Source of the DNA: an uncultured Tessaracoccus sp.
Lineage (GTDB): Bacteria > Actinomycetota > Actinomycetes > Propionibacteriales > Propionibacteriaceae
Length of the DNA: 50,890 bases
Assembly (NCBI RefSeq): GCF_943914565.1
Contig: NZ_CALUCN010000018.1
Coordinates: 1-50,890, forward strand
Reading direction: 5' to 3'
Notes under the pieces: model-generated
What the model was told of the DNA's origin: nothing
The model's database searches: none
The model's input: the letters and a program-made list of their open reading frames with translations, nothing else
Shown: piece by piece, positions 34,043 through 42,697 of the stretch
Layout: each line of letters starts with the position of its first letter
Numbering within the stretch: position 1 is the first letter of the stretch
Made by a program: the position numbers and the translations under genes

Positions 34043-34909
34043 CTACTTGATGGCGCCCTGCGTCAGGCCGGACATCACCCAGCGCTGCGCGAAGGCGTAG
34101 ACGACGATGGCCGGCGCCATGGCCATGAGGTAGGACGAGAACGCGACGTTGTGGTTGTTGCTGAACTGCGTCTGGAAGATGTTGTTCACCACGGGGATCG
34201 TCTGCCACTCGGGCTGGGAGATGATGAGCGACGGCATCATGAAGTCGTTCCACGACGCGAGGAACGCGAAGATGCCCACCGTGGCCGCCATCGGCGCGAG
34301 CAGCGGGAACACCAACGACCAGAAGGCCTGCCAGGTCGAGGCGCCGTCGACGCGGATGGATTCCTCGAGCTCCAGCGGGATCGAGCGGAGGTAGGCCGTG
34401 AACAGCAGCGTGTTGAACGCGAGGCTGAACACGATGTGCAGCAGCGCGACGCCCCACATGTTGTCCAGCCCGAGGATGCCCGTCAGGCGCACCTGCGGCA
34501 GGGCGACGACCGGGAACGGGATGAACATCGCCGCGAGCAGGTAGAAGAACGAGTACCGGAAGAACCGGTGGTCCCAGTTGCGCACGATCGCGTACGACGC
34601 CATCGCCGAGACGAGGATCGCGCCGGTCACGGCGATGAGGGTGATCACGGTGGACACGACGAAGGCGCGGGGGAAGTTGGTGAGCTCCCACGCGGCGCGC
34701 AGACCGTCGAGGGTCCACGGCGACGGCAGGCTGAAGGCGTGCATGTCCGCCGCCTGCTTCGTCGTCTTGAACGCCATCGTGATGGTCACGTACAGGGGCA
34801 CGAGCACCGTGACGCTGCCCAGCAGGAGCAGGATCGTGAGCGACCAGTTCGCCCGGTCGCCACCACGACGGCGGCGGCGACGTGCGGTGGGGGAGGCGGT
34901 GGGTGTCAT
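34043..34909 (-). CDS. carbohydrate ABC transporter permease (MalG type)
   Basis: A 288-residue inner-membrane permease with six predicted spans. The EAA loop is ELEESIRVDGASTWQAFWSLVFPLLAP. The C terminus VMSGLTQGAIK is typical of MalG-like subunits. It forms a channel with the upstream MalF-type permease and needs an ATPase encoded elsewhere. Its ATG overlaps the stop of that permease by four bases (ATGA). It is intact, while its partner carries a nonsense codon. Confidence 0.92.
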   Translation of the reverse strand: MTPTASPTARRRRRRGGDRANWSLTILLLLGSVTVLVPLYVTITMAFKTTKQAADMHAFSLPSPWTLDGLRAAWELTNFPRAFVVSTVITLIAVTGAILVSAMASYAIVRNWDHRFFRYSFFYLLAAMFIPFPVVALPQVRLTGILGLDNMWGVALLHIVFSLAFNTLLFTAYLRSIPLELEESIRVDGASTWQAFWSLVFPLLAPMAATVGIFAFLASWNDFMMPSLIISQPEWQTIPVVNNIFQTQFSNNHNVAFSSYLMAMAPAIVVYAFAQRWVMSGLTQGAIK

Positions 34910-35814
34910 AGCGCGTTGCTCCTGTTCGTGAGCCACAGCTGGCCGGCGGCCAGCGCCAGTGCGATGAGGAAGAAGATGGTGGCGTTGGCCATCTGGTAGG
35001 CGTAGTCGCCGGTCTCGAAGCCGCGGAAGATCGTGAACGCCACGCTCCGCGTCGCGGTGCCGGGGCCGCCCTGGGTCAGCGCGACGATCTGGTCGTAGAC
35101 CTGCATGAAGTTCTTGAACCCGACGATCACGTTGATGCCGATGTAGCCCGCCATCATGGGCACCGTGATGTGCCGGAGCCGCTGCCAGCCGGTCGCGCCG
35201 TCGATCGCGCTGGCCTCGTTGACGTCGGAGGGGATCGTCGTGAGCCCGGCGATGTAGATGAGCAGCGCGCTCGGCACGGCGCCCCACGTCGTGACGACCA
35301 CGATGGCGAGTCAGGCCCACGACTCGTTCGCGAGCAGGCTCGACGACAGCGTCTCGCTCCCCAGCCACTCGCCGAGCGCGGGGAGGGAGTTGTTGAAGAG
35401 GAACTTGAACACGAACGAGTAGATGATCGCCGCGATGACCATCGGGATCACGTAGATCGCGCGCAACGTGGTGCGCAGCTTGATCCGCGCGGTCAGCGCC
35501 AGGGCGAGGAAGAACGCGAGCACGTTGACCAGCACCACGGTGGTGAATGCGAAGAGGAACGTGAAGGCGTACGACGAGAGGATGTTCTCGTCACGGAAGA
35601 GCGCGATGTAGTTGCGCAGCCCCACGAAGTCGAACGTGCCGAACCCGATCGAGTTGGTGAAGCTCATCACGATGCCCTCGACGGCCGGGTAGGCCACCAG
35701 CAGCGTGAAGAGCGCGAGCGCGGGGAGGAGGAAGAGCCAGTAGACGGCATCCGGCTGCCGACGACGGCGCGCCCGGCGTGCCCGTGCCCGCCGCGCAGGG
35801 GTGACGTTGTCCAT
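34906..35814 (-). pseudogene. carbohydrate ABC permease (MalF type) interrupted by an in-frame TGA
   Basis: The reading frame from ATG 35814 runs to 34906 and is collinear with a ~302-residue MalF-type permease, but codon 168 (35313-35311) is TGA. The junction reads NESWA-stop-LAIVVVTTWG. The upstream part holds the first membrane spans; the downstream part holds the essential EAA loop EASAIDGATGWQRLRHITVP. A TGG-to-TGA change of a Trp is the simplest explanation. No second frameshift exists, and both halves remain free of other stops. It could be a recent loss of function, a sequencing error, or leaky readthrough (the next base is C). ATGA coupling to the next permease would be broken unless readthrough occurs. 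Confidence 0.85.
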
Positions 35815-35838
35815 GAAGTGTCCCAACCTTTCCTTCGG

Positions 35839-37146
35839 TCACTCGCGGAACGCGAGCCGGGCCCAGTCCGCGTCCATCTGGGCGAGGACCTGCTCCGGGT
35901 CCGCCCCGAAGACGATCGACTGCAGGTAGTTCTCGTACGGGATGTTGCGGGGGATGAACTGCGACGCCCCCATGAAGAAGCGTCCCTCGTCGTAGTAGGA
36001 GGCGAGGCCCTGGATCCGCGGGTCCGTCGGCCGGGGCGCGTCCGTCGTCGTGCCGAAGCCCAGGAACTGCTCGTTGTACGGGTGCTGGATCTCCGGCCGG
36101 AAGAGGTACTGGACCAGCTCGCGGGCGCCCTCCTTGGCGTCGGAGGCCTCCGGCACCCACAGCGACAGGTCGATGTTCACCCGCACCTTCAGGTCGTCGG
36201 GGTCGTTCGTCGCCGGGAACGGGAAGGTCCCCAGGTCCTGGTCGGGGTTGGCCTTGGCGAACTCGCTGAACGCCCACGGCCCCTGGAAGATCATCGCCGC
36301 CTGGTCGTTGGCGAAGGCGGTGTTGCCGTCGCCGTAGGTGCGGCTCGACGCGTCGCGGTTGGCGAAACGGAGGAGTTCCACCATCTTCTTCACCGCCGGC
36401 AGCAGCGTCGACTGGAAGGACACCTCCGAGCCGGGGCCCACGTCGGGACCACTCTCCCGCATGCGCGCGTAGAAGTCCGCGACGTCGACCAGGCCGCCGA
36501 CGGGGTAGTCGAACCACCCCTGCGTCACGGTCCAGGGATCGGCGAACGTGCCGTAGATCGGCGTGACGCCCTCGCCCTGGAGACGCTCGCAGACCTCGAC
36601 GAACGCGTCCCACGTGCGCGGCACCTCGAGACCCAGGCGCTCGAACATGCGCTGGTTGTAGATCACGCCCGCGGCCATCGACGAGTACGGCAGCACGCTC
36701 ACGCGATCCTCGAACTGCGGGTAGGAGTGCGAGAGCTCGACGATGTTGTCGCGGATGCGGCCGCTCTCGGGCAGGTCGGAGAGGTCGCTCAGCGCGCCCC
36801 GCTCCATGAACCGCGCCATCTCGAGGTTGTAGTTGAGCATGCCGAGGTCCGGCGGGTTGTCGCGCACGAAGCTGGCCGAGAGGTTCGTCGCGGTGTCGTG
36901 GACGATCTCGAAGCGGTCCTGCTGCTGGTTGAACGTCTTCGCCAGCTCGCGGTAGTGGGGGATGGCCTCCGGCTTCGACTGGTGGAAGATCACCCGCTGC
37001 CGGCCACCCGACGAGCAGCCCGCCATCGCCGTGGCGGCCAGCGCGCCGCCGATGCCACCGGCCATCCGCAGGAGCGTCCTGCGGGAGGGGTGCCAGCCCG
37101 CGGACGGCGCGCGGTGGCCGCCCGGGCGTGCCCGACGTGGATCCAT
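35839..37146 (-). CDS. extracellular sugar-binding lipoprotein of an ABC importer
   Basis: A 435-residue binding protein. The signal region RRTLLRMAGGIGGALAATAMAGC has a twin-arginine-like RR pair and ends at a lipobox Cys (near residue 44). The mature part has the family-1 solute-binding pattern, including NDQAAMIFQGPWAFSEF and QGWFDYPVGG. It presumably captures a maltose-, isomaltose- or similar alpha-glucoside, judging from the two GH13 enzymes encoded downstream. ATG 37146 has GAGGGA six bases upstream. It is the first gene of the operon and divergent from the ROK regulator. Confidence 0.9.
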   Translation of the reverse strand: MDPRRARPGGHRAPSAGWHPSRRTLLRMAGGIGGALAATAMAGCSSGGRQRVIFHQSKPEAIPHYRELAKTFNQQQDRFEIVHDTATNLSASFVRDNPPDLGMLNYNLEMARFMERGALSDLSDLPESGRIRDNIVELSHSYPQFEDRVSVLPYSSMAAGVIYNQRMFERLGLEVPRTWDAFVEVCERLQGEGVTPIYGTFADPWTVTQGWFDYPVGGLVDVADFYARMRESGPDVGPGSEVSFQSTLLPAVKKMVELLRFANRDASSRTYGDGNTAFANDQAAMIFQGPWAFSEFAKANPDQDLGTFPFPATNDPDDLKVRVNIDLSLWVPEASDAKEGARELVQYLFRPEIQHPYNEQFLGFGTTTDAPRPTDPRIQGLASYYDEGRFFMGASQFIPRNIPYENYLQSIVFGADPEQVLAQMDADWARLAFRE

Positions 37147-37183
37147 GTGTGTTCCCTCGCTTCGTTGCAGACGGCCCGTCGGC

Positions 37184-37203
37184 ATTATATTTACCGACTA
37201 AAT
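37184..37203 (-). promoter_or_regulatory. -10 box and overlapping operator of the alpha-glucoside operon
   Basis: On the minus strand a perfect TATAAT (37189-37184) lies in an AT-rich island between the divergent genes. Overlapping it is an inverted repeat ATTTA-CCGAC-TAAAT (37189-37203), a plausible repressor site. The -35 region is poor. On the plus strand TACTAT (37216-37221) could serve the ROK gene. Confidence 0.6.
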
Positions 37204-37255
37204 CTAGCTCGTTGATACTATACACATTCGTTCATCGCCGGCAAGGAGGGCCCCG

Positions 37256-38518
37256 TTGACCATCCCCATGCGCCAGGTGTGCGGCCGCGCCAGCACCCGG
37301 GCGGTCCTCGACTTCGCGTGGCAGCGCGGCCCGATCCGTGCCGACGACGTGATGGCCGGCCGCGGACTCACCCGGGCCACGTCGCTGCAAGCACTCGACG
37401 CGCTGCTCACGACGGGCCTCGTCGAGGAGATCGAGCCCGAGCCGGCGCCGCGCATGGGCCGGCCCGCGCGGCACTTCCGGTTCCGCGGCGACGCGGGGTA
37501 CCTCGTCGGGGTCGACGCCGGTGGGCACCGCGTCAACGTCGCCGTCGCAGACCTCACCGGCACGCTGCTCGCCGTGCACGAGACCGCGATCGCGGGCTGG
37601 CAGGATCCCGCTCCGCTCGACCCGCAGTGGCGACGCGAGCGGACGCTGGAGCTCATCGACGACGGCCTGGCCGCCGTCGGTGCCGGACGGGAGGACGTGG
37701 CCGCGGTCGCCGTCGGGGTCCCGGCCCCCGTGGACGCCGAAGGCCGGTCGCCGTCGGACGAGCTGGGCTTCTGGCAGGGGATGAACGCGGGCTTCCAGGA
37801 GTTCCTCGAGCAGTGGTTCCCGGTCGTGCGGGTCGACAACGACGCCTCGCTCGCAGCGCTCGCCGAGGGCCGCGTGGGGGCCGCGCAGGGATCCACGGAC
37901 CACGCGACGCTGCTGGCCGGGTGGCGGTTCGGCACCGGGATCGTCGTCGACGGGCACCTCCTGCGGGGACGCGCGGGGGCCGTGGGGGAGATGGGCGGCC
38001 TGCGCCACGTCGAGGGCGTGCGGGGCGCCGAGGGGCTCTCGCAGGTGGCGGTCACGTGGATGAACGATCGCCACACGCCCGACGACCTCCCGCCCGGCCA
38101 CCCGTGGCGCGCCTTCTGGGCCGGCGGCGAGCGCGCGGAGCTCCTCCTCGAACACGCCCGGCCGGGCGACCCGGTGACGGGGGAGCTCATCGACGTGCTC
38201 GGTGATCGGCTGGCGCGCACGTGTGCTGTGCTCGCGAGCTTCTTCGTGCCGGAGCGCATCGTCGTGTGCGGCGCGACGGCGCACCTGCTCGGGCCCGTCA
38301 TCGAACGCACGCAAGCGCTGCTGCCGGGGCTGCTGGAGATGCCGAGCCCGACGGTGCTCGCGTCGGACCTCGGCGCGCGGGTGGTGTGCGTCGGAGCCAC
38401 CGTCGCGGCGCAGGAGGCGGCGCGCAGCACGGTGCTGGACTGGGCCGTCGACCGCACCGAGGCGGGCCACCCACTTCGCCAGAACCACTCCGGGCCCGTG
38501 GCCTGCGAGGGAGAATGA
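37256..38518 (+). CDS. ROK-family transcriptional regulator
   Basis: A 420-residue regulator with an N-terminal winged helix (about residues 15-60, RADDVMAGRGLTRATSLQALDALLTTGLVEEI) and a ROK sugar-kinase-like domain (YLVGVDAGGHRVNVAVADLTG, VRVDNDASLAAL, GTGIVVDGHLLRGRAGAVGEMG). The normal zinc-binding Cys cluster after GE is absent; instead the chain reads GGLRHVEGVRGAEGLS. TTG 37256 is chosen since AAGGAGG lies about six bases upstream; ATG 37268 is an alternative. It probably represses the divergent alpha-glucoside operon. Confidence 0.88.
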   Translation: MTIPMRQVCGRASTRAVLDFAWQRGPIRADDVMAGRGLTRATSLQALDALLTTGLVEEIEPEPAPRMGRPARHFRFRGDAGYLVGVDAGGHRVNVAVADLTGTLLAVHETAIAGWQDPAPLDPQWRRERTLELIDDGLAAVGAGREDVAAVAVGVPAPVDAEGRSPSDELGFWQGMNAGFQEFLEQWFPVVRVDNDASLAALAEGRVGAAQGSTDHATLLAGWRFGTGIVVDGHLLRGRAGAVGEMGGLRHVEGVRGAEGLSQVAVTWMNDRHTPDDLPPGHPWRAFWAGGERAELLLEHARPGDPVTGELIDVLGDRLARTCAVLASFFVPERIVVCGATAHLLGPVIERTQALLPGLLEMPSPTVLASDLGARVVCVGATVAAQEAARSTVLDWAVDRTEAGHPLRQNHSGPVACEGE

Positions 38519-38523
38519 GGGGC

Positions 38524-39567
38524 ATGGTCCACTCCACGTACGTCCCCGACGCCGACCGCTACGACGGGCGCATGCCCTACCGTCGCTGCGGGCGCTCGGG
38601 CCTCCAGCTCCCCGCCATCTCGCTCGGCCTCTGGCAGAACTTCGGCGACGACAAACCGCTCGGCAACCAGCGGGCCATTCTCCGTCGCGCCTTCGACGCG
38701 GGCATCACCCACTTCGACCTCGCGAATAACTACGGGCCCCCGCCCGGGCAGGCGGAGCGCAACTTCGGCGGCATCCTGAAACAGGACTTCCACGGCCTGC
38801 GCGACGAGCTCATCATCTCGAGCAAGGCCGGCTACGACATGTGGCCGGGCCCCTACGGGCAGGGCGGCAGTTCGCGGAAGTACCTCCTCGCCTCGCTCGA
38901 CCAGTCGCTCGCACGCATGGGCCTCGACTACGTCGACATCTTCTACTCGCACCGCTTCGACCCGGACACCCCGCTCGAGGAGACGATGCTGGCGCTCGAC
39001 CAGGCGGTCCGCTCCGGCAAGGCGCTTTACGTCGGCATCTCGAGCTACTCCGGCGCGAAGACCCGCGAGGCCGCCCGCATCGCGCGCGAGCTCGGCACCC
39101 CGCTGCTCATCCACCAGCCGAGCTATTCGATGCTCAACCGCTGGGTCGAGGAGGACCTCCTCGACGCCACCGACGAGTACAGCATGGGCGTCATCGCGTT
39201 CAGCCCGCTGGCGCAGGGCCTGCTCACCGACCGCTACCTCGACGGCACCGTCCCCGAAGGGTCGCGCATGGCGCGCGAGGGATCCCTGCCGAAGGACCAC
39301 CTCGACGAGCGCAACCTCACGCACCTGCGCGCGCTGAACGACCTCGCCGCCGCCCGCGGGCAGTCGCTCGCGCAGCTCGCGCTCGCGTGGGTGCTGCGCG
39401 ACGAGCGGGTGACCTCCGCGCTCATCGGGGCCTCGTCGGTGGAGCAGCTCGAGACGAACCTCGGCGCGCTCGACAACCTCGAGTTCAGCGACGACGAGCT
39501 CACCGCGATCGACGAGCACGCCGTCGAGGGCGGCATCAACCTCTGGGCGCGCTCCTCGAAACACTGA
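38524..39567 (+). CDS. aldo/keto reductase (L-glyceraldehyde-3-phosphate reductase-like)
   Basis: A 347-residue NADPH-dependent reductase of the YghZ/Mgr branch. The family-typical start MVHSTYVPDADRYDGRMPYRRCGRSGLQLP supports ATG 38524; ATG 38515 overlaps the ROK stop. Active-site residues are visible: Tyr in FDLANNYGPPPG, Lys in SSKAGYDMWPG and His in FYSHRFD. C-terminal ALIGASSVEQLETNLGAL binds the cofactor phosphate. Related enzymes reduce methylglyoxal and L-glyceraldehyde 3-phosphate. It lies directly behind the ROK gene and could be co-transcribed. Confidence 0.9.
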   Translation: MVHSTYVPDADRYDGRMPYRRCGRSGLQLPAISLGLWQNFGDDKPLGNQRAILRRAFDAGITHFDLANNYGPPPGQAERNFGGILKQDFHGLRDELIISSKAGYDMWPGPYGQGGSSRKYLLASLDQSLARMGLDYVDIFYSHRFDPDTPLEETMLALDQAVRSGKALYVGISSYSGAKTREAARIARELGTPLLIHQPSYSMLNRWVEEDLLDATDEYSMGVIAFSPLAQGLLTDRYLDGTVPEGSRMAREGSLPKDHLDERNLTHLRALNDLAAARGQSLAQLALAWVLRDERVTSALIGASSVEQLETNLGALDNLEFSDDELTAIDEHAVEGGINLWARSSKH

Positions 39568-39579
39568 CGGCCCCCAAGG

Positions 39580-39585
39580 TAGGGT
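39580..39585 (+). promoter_or_regulatory. -10 box for leaderless CDF-like gene (TAGGGT)
   Basis: TAGGGT ends seven bases before GTG 39593, which helps choose this start over GTG 39584. Confidence 0.5.
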
Positions 39586-39592
39586 GCCGCAC

Positions 39593-40186
39593 GTGGCACT
39601 CACTCGTTCGGCCCGCACCCTCGTCGCGTGGGTGGCGGGGATCAACCTGGTCGGCGCCCTCGTCGAGGGCACCGCGGCGTCCATCATCGGATCGGTCTCG
39701 CTCTGGGCCGACGCCGCGGACTTCCTCGAGGACTTCCTCATCAACGCGCTCGTCGTCGCAGCGCTCGGCTGGGCGGTCGAGTCGCGACGCAAGGCGTCCT
39801 ACGTCCTCGCGGGCCTGATCCTCATCCCCGCGGCCGCGGCGCTCGGCACGGCTATCCGCAAGATCCTCGTGCCGACGCCGCCCGAGCCGTTCGCGCTGTC
39901 CGGCATCGGGCTGTTCGCGCTCGTGCTGAACCTCGTCTGCGCGCTGCTGCTCATGCGCGTGCGCGGGGGCGGGGCGCTGCTGCAGGGGGCGTGGCTCGCC
40001 GCCCGCAACGACGTGCTGGCCAACGTCCTCATCATCCTCGCCGGTGTCGTGACGATCTGGTGGGCCTCCGCGTGGCCCGACGTCGTCGTCGGCCTGGTGC
40101 TCGTCGTCATCAACGTCTCGGCCGCGAAGGAGGTCTTCGAGCAGGCCCGCGCCGAGGAACCCGAGCTCGAGATCGACGAGGACTGA
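39593..40186 (+). CDS. cation-diffusion-facilitator-like membrane protein
   Basis: A 197-residue polytopic membrane protein with five or six hydrophobic segments. SIIGSVSLWADAADFLEDFLINALVVAALGW resembles the TM2 metal site of cation diffusion facilitators (xxxxD-x-x-x-D pattern), and LAARNDVLANVLIILAGVVTIWW resembles TM5. It lacks the cytoplasmic C-terminal metal domain and is shorter than classic CDF pumps. The C terminus is acidic (EEPELEIDED). It may export divalent metals; the ion is unknown. It converges with the IclR gene, four bases apart. Confidence 0.78.
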   Translation: MALTRSARTLVAWVAGINLVGALVEGTAASIIGSVSLWADAADFLEDFLINALVVAALGWAVESRRKASYVLAGLILIPAAAALGTAIRKILVPTPPEPFALSGIGLFALVLNLVCALLLMRVRGGGALLQGAWLAARNDVLANVLIILAGVVTIWWASAWPDVVVGLVLVVINVSAAKEVFEQARAEEPELEIDED

Positions 40187-40189
40187 CCC

Positions 40190-40882
40190 TCAGCGCGACG
40201 TCGGCCCGGCGAGCGAGAGACTGATCTCGTGCGCGGTGGCGCGCACCGCATCGGCCACCGCGTCGAGGCGCGTGACGGAGAGCTCGGGGCCCGACGCGAG
40301 CACGCCCACGCCGCCGATCGCCCGGCCGTCGGCGCCGAGCACCGCGGCGCCCAGGGACCGGAGCCCGGAGTCGTCGGAGTCCTCACCGAACGCCCAGCCG
40401 CGCTCGCGCACGGCACCGGGCCCCTCGTCGCGCGTGGCGAGGACGGCGCGCCCGATCGCGCACTCGTCGAGCGCCACCATGTCCCCGACGCGGGCCCGGA
40501 CCTGGGCGCGTCCGGTGCCGTCGAGCCGTGCCGCGACCATGATGTGCTCGGCCTTCACGAGCCCCAGCAGCACGGTGAAGCCCAGATCCGCGCGCAGCCC
40601 CGCGAGCGCGCCCGTCGCGAGGCCGACGATGTGCCCGTCGTCGCCCAGGGTGCCGGCGAGCCCGTACATGCGGGGGCCGGGGAAGTAGCGTCGGTCATCG
40701 AGGTCGTGGTGCGCCCAGCCCGAGCTCACGAGCTCGGCCAGGATCCGGTGCGTGGTGCTGTTGGACAGACCCGTCGTCGCGGCGATGTCGGACAGCCGCG
40801 ACTCGCTGACCAGCACCTCGAGCACGACGAGCACCTTGCCGACGGCGGTGAGCTCGCTCGGCCCCTTCGCGTCCGTCGTCAT
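40190..40882 (-). CDS. IclR-family transcriptional regulator
   Basis: A 230-residue regulator. The N-terminal winged helix contains SRLSDIAATTGLSNSTTHRILAELVSSGWAHHD (about residues 27-60). The C-terminal IclR effector domain follows, with CAIGRAVLAT and LRSLGAAVLGADGRAIGGVGVLAS near the end. It lies 28 bases downstream of... and on the opposite side from no other operon than the sugar importer (40911-44025): its start (40882) follows the last permease stop (40911) on the same strand, so it may be the terminal gene of that operon. A palindrome at 44109-44128 is its likely binding site. Confidence 0.9.
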   Translation of the reverse strand: MTTDAKGPSELTAVGKVLVVLEVLVSESRLSDIAATTGLSNSTTHRILAELVSSGWAHHDLDDRRYFPGPRMYGLAGTLGDDGHIVGLATGALAGLRADLGFTVLLGLVKAEHIMVAARLDGTGRAQVRARVGDMVALDECAIGRAVLATRDEGPGAVRERGWAFGEDSDDSGLRSLGAAVLGADGRAIGGVGVLASGPELSVTRLDAVADAVRATAHEISLSLAGPTSR

Positions 40883-40910
40883 GCCGCGCCCCTCCCCACG
40901 TGCGTCACCA

Positions 40911-41780
40911 CTACTTGATACCGGTGTTGGCGATGCCGGTGGCGATCTGCCGCTGGAAGAAGAGGAACACCACCACGACGGGCAGGATCGACACCACGCT
41001 CATCGCGAGGATGAGATTGAACGGCACGGTCTCCTCGGCGTTGAAGCGCGCGAGCGCGACCGGGAGGGTGTAGACCTTGTCGCTCTGTGCGACGACGAGC
41101 GGCCACAGGAAGTCGTTCCACCGCCACATCACCGAGAAGATCGCGACGACGGCGAGCGCCGGCTTGCACAGCGGCAGCACGACGGTGAGGAACGTGCGGA
41201 ACTCGCCCGAGCCGTCGACGCGCGCCGCCTCGATCAGCTCGTCGGGGATCGTGAGCATGTACTGCCGCAGCAGGAACACCCCCGTCGGGGTGGCGGCGGC
41301 GGGGATGATCATGCCCCACAGGTTGTTGACGAGCCCCAGCTGCGCGACCACCTGGTAGACGGGGATGAGGATCACCTGCAGCGGGATCATGATCGTCGCG
41401 AGCGTGAGGATGAACAGGACGTTCTTGCCGCGGAAGTTGTACTTCGCCAGCGGGTAGGCGGCCATCGAGTTGATGACGAGGGTGAGCACCGTCGCTGCGA
41501 CGGTGACGATCGCCGAGTTGGTGATGTAGCCCAGGAAGTTGAACCGGCCGAGCGCCTCCTCGTAGTTGGCGAACGACCACGTCTCCGGGAGGACCGGCCC
41601 GGTGCGCTGCGCGAGCTCGGTCGGGGTCTTGAACGAGCCCAGCACAGTCCACACGACGGGGACCAGACAGACCAGCACCAGCGCGGTGAGCAGCACGACG
41701 CGCAACGCGTCGCTCAGCCGGACCCGCTTGCCGAGCCCGGTCCAGGTGCGTTTGCCGGGCAGTGTGCTCGAGGCGCTCAT
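40911..41780 (-). CDS. carbohydrate ABC transporter permease (MalG type), second system
   Basis: A 289-residue permease with six predicted spans. The EAA loop is ELIEAARVDGSGEFRTFLTVVLPLCKP. The C terminus QIATGIANTGIK is typical. Its ATG overlaps the stop of the MalF-type gene (ATGA). It works with the upstream permease and binding protein in uptake of an unidentified sugar. No ATPase gene is in the operon. Confidence 0.93.
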   Translation of the reverse strand: MSASSTLPGKRTWTGLGKRVRLSDALRVVLLTALVLVCLVPVVWTVLGSFKTPTELAQRTGPVLPETWSFANYEEALGRFNFLGYITNSAIVTVAATVLTLVINSMAAYPLAKYNFRGKNVLFILTLATIMIPLQVILIPVYQVVAQLGLVNNLWGMIIPAAATPTGVFLLRQYMLTIPDELIEAARVDGSGEFRTFLTVVLPLCKPALAVVAIFSVMWRWNDFLWPLVVAQSDKVYTLPVALARFNAEETVPFNLILAMSVVSILPVVVVFLFFQRQIATGIANTGIK

Positions 41781-42697
41781 GCGTCGTCCTTCCCGCGACT
41801 CAGGAACCAGTTGATGAGGGTGAGGGTGAACACGACGACGAACAGGAGCACGCCGCCCGCGGCCGCGAGCCCGTAACGGATCGGGGAGACGAAGCCCTTC
41901 TCGTAGATGTACTGCACGATGAGCATCGTCGCGCCGGCCGGCCCGCCGCCGGTCAAGGTGTAGATGAAGTCGAAGGCCTGGAAGCCGTGGATGGTGCCGA
42001 GGATGAGCACGACGAGCGCGCTCGGCTTCAGCAGGGGCAGGGTGATGCCCCAGAACTGCTGCCAGCCCGACGCCCCGTCCATGCGCGCCGCCTCGTAGAG
42101 CGTCGGGTCGATCGACTGGAGGCCCGCCAGCAGGATCAGCATGTAGAAGCCCAGCTGGGTCCACACGCCGACGCCGACGACGGCCACCATCGCCCACGAG
42201 GAGTCGACGAGCCACGGCACCTCCGGGATCCCGACGAGGCCCAGGGTGTTGTTGAGCAAGCCGCCCTGGCGCTGCAGGATCCAGCTGAACACGAGCCCGA
42301 CGACGACGGGGGAGACGAGCACGGGCACGAACAGCGCCGCCCGGAAGAAGGACTTGCCGCGGTGCTGCTGGTTCACCAGCACCGCGGCGGTCGTGGCGAG
42401 CACGAGGCTGATGACCACGTAGGAGACGGCGTAGATCGCTGTCTGGGCAGCCACCTGCCAGAACTCGGACGAGCCGAGGATGCGCTCGTAGTTGCCGCCG
42501 CCGACCCACCGGAACACGCGCCCGTTGGGCGACTCGTAGAGGGAGATGTTCACGCCGTTGATCGCCGGGTAGATCGTGAAGACCCCGAAGATCACCATGT
42601 TGGGCAGCAGGAACAGGTACGGCGCCAGCCGCAGCCCCCACGACTCGCGGTGGCGACGTCGTGCGGGCCGCGACGGGGCGGCGGCTGCGGCGCTCAC
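41777..42697 (-). CDS. carbohydrate ABC transporter permease (MalF type), second system
   Basis: A 306-residue intact permease. Six spans start at LRLAPYLFLLPNMVIFGVFTIYPAI. The EAA loop is TLYEAARMDGASGWQQFWGITLPLLKP, and the sequence contains GFQAFDFIYTLTGGGP. GTG 42697 overlaps the TGA of the binding-protein gene (GTGA). It gives a useful intact comparison for the disrupted MalF-type permease at 34906-35814. Confidence 0.93.
   Translation of the reverse strand: MSAAAAAPSRPARRRHRESWGLRLAPYLFLLPNMVIFGVFTIYPAINGVNISLYESPNGRVFRWVGGGNYERILGSSEFWQVAAQTAIYAVSYVVISLVLATTAAVLVNQQHRGKSFFRAALFVPVLVSPVVVGLVFSWILQRQGGLLNNTLGLVGIPEVPWLVDSSWAMVAVVGVGVWTQLGFYMLILLAGLQSIDPTLYEAARMDGASGWQQFWGITLPLLKPSALVVLILGTIHGFQAFDFIYTLTGGGPAGATMLIVQYIYEKGFVSPIRYGLAAAGGVLLFVVVFTLTLINWFLSRGKDDA

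Noticed and set aside
35311..35313. TGA as a selenocysteine codon
   Set aside because: Permeases of this family have no selenocysteine, and no SECIS-like hairpin follows the codon. A nonsense change is simpler.
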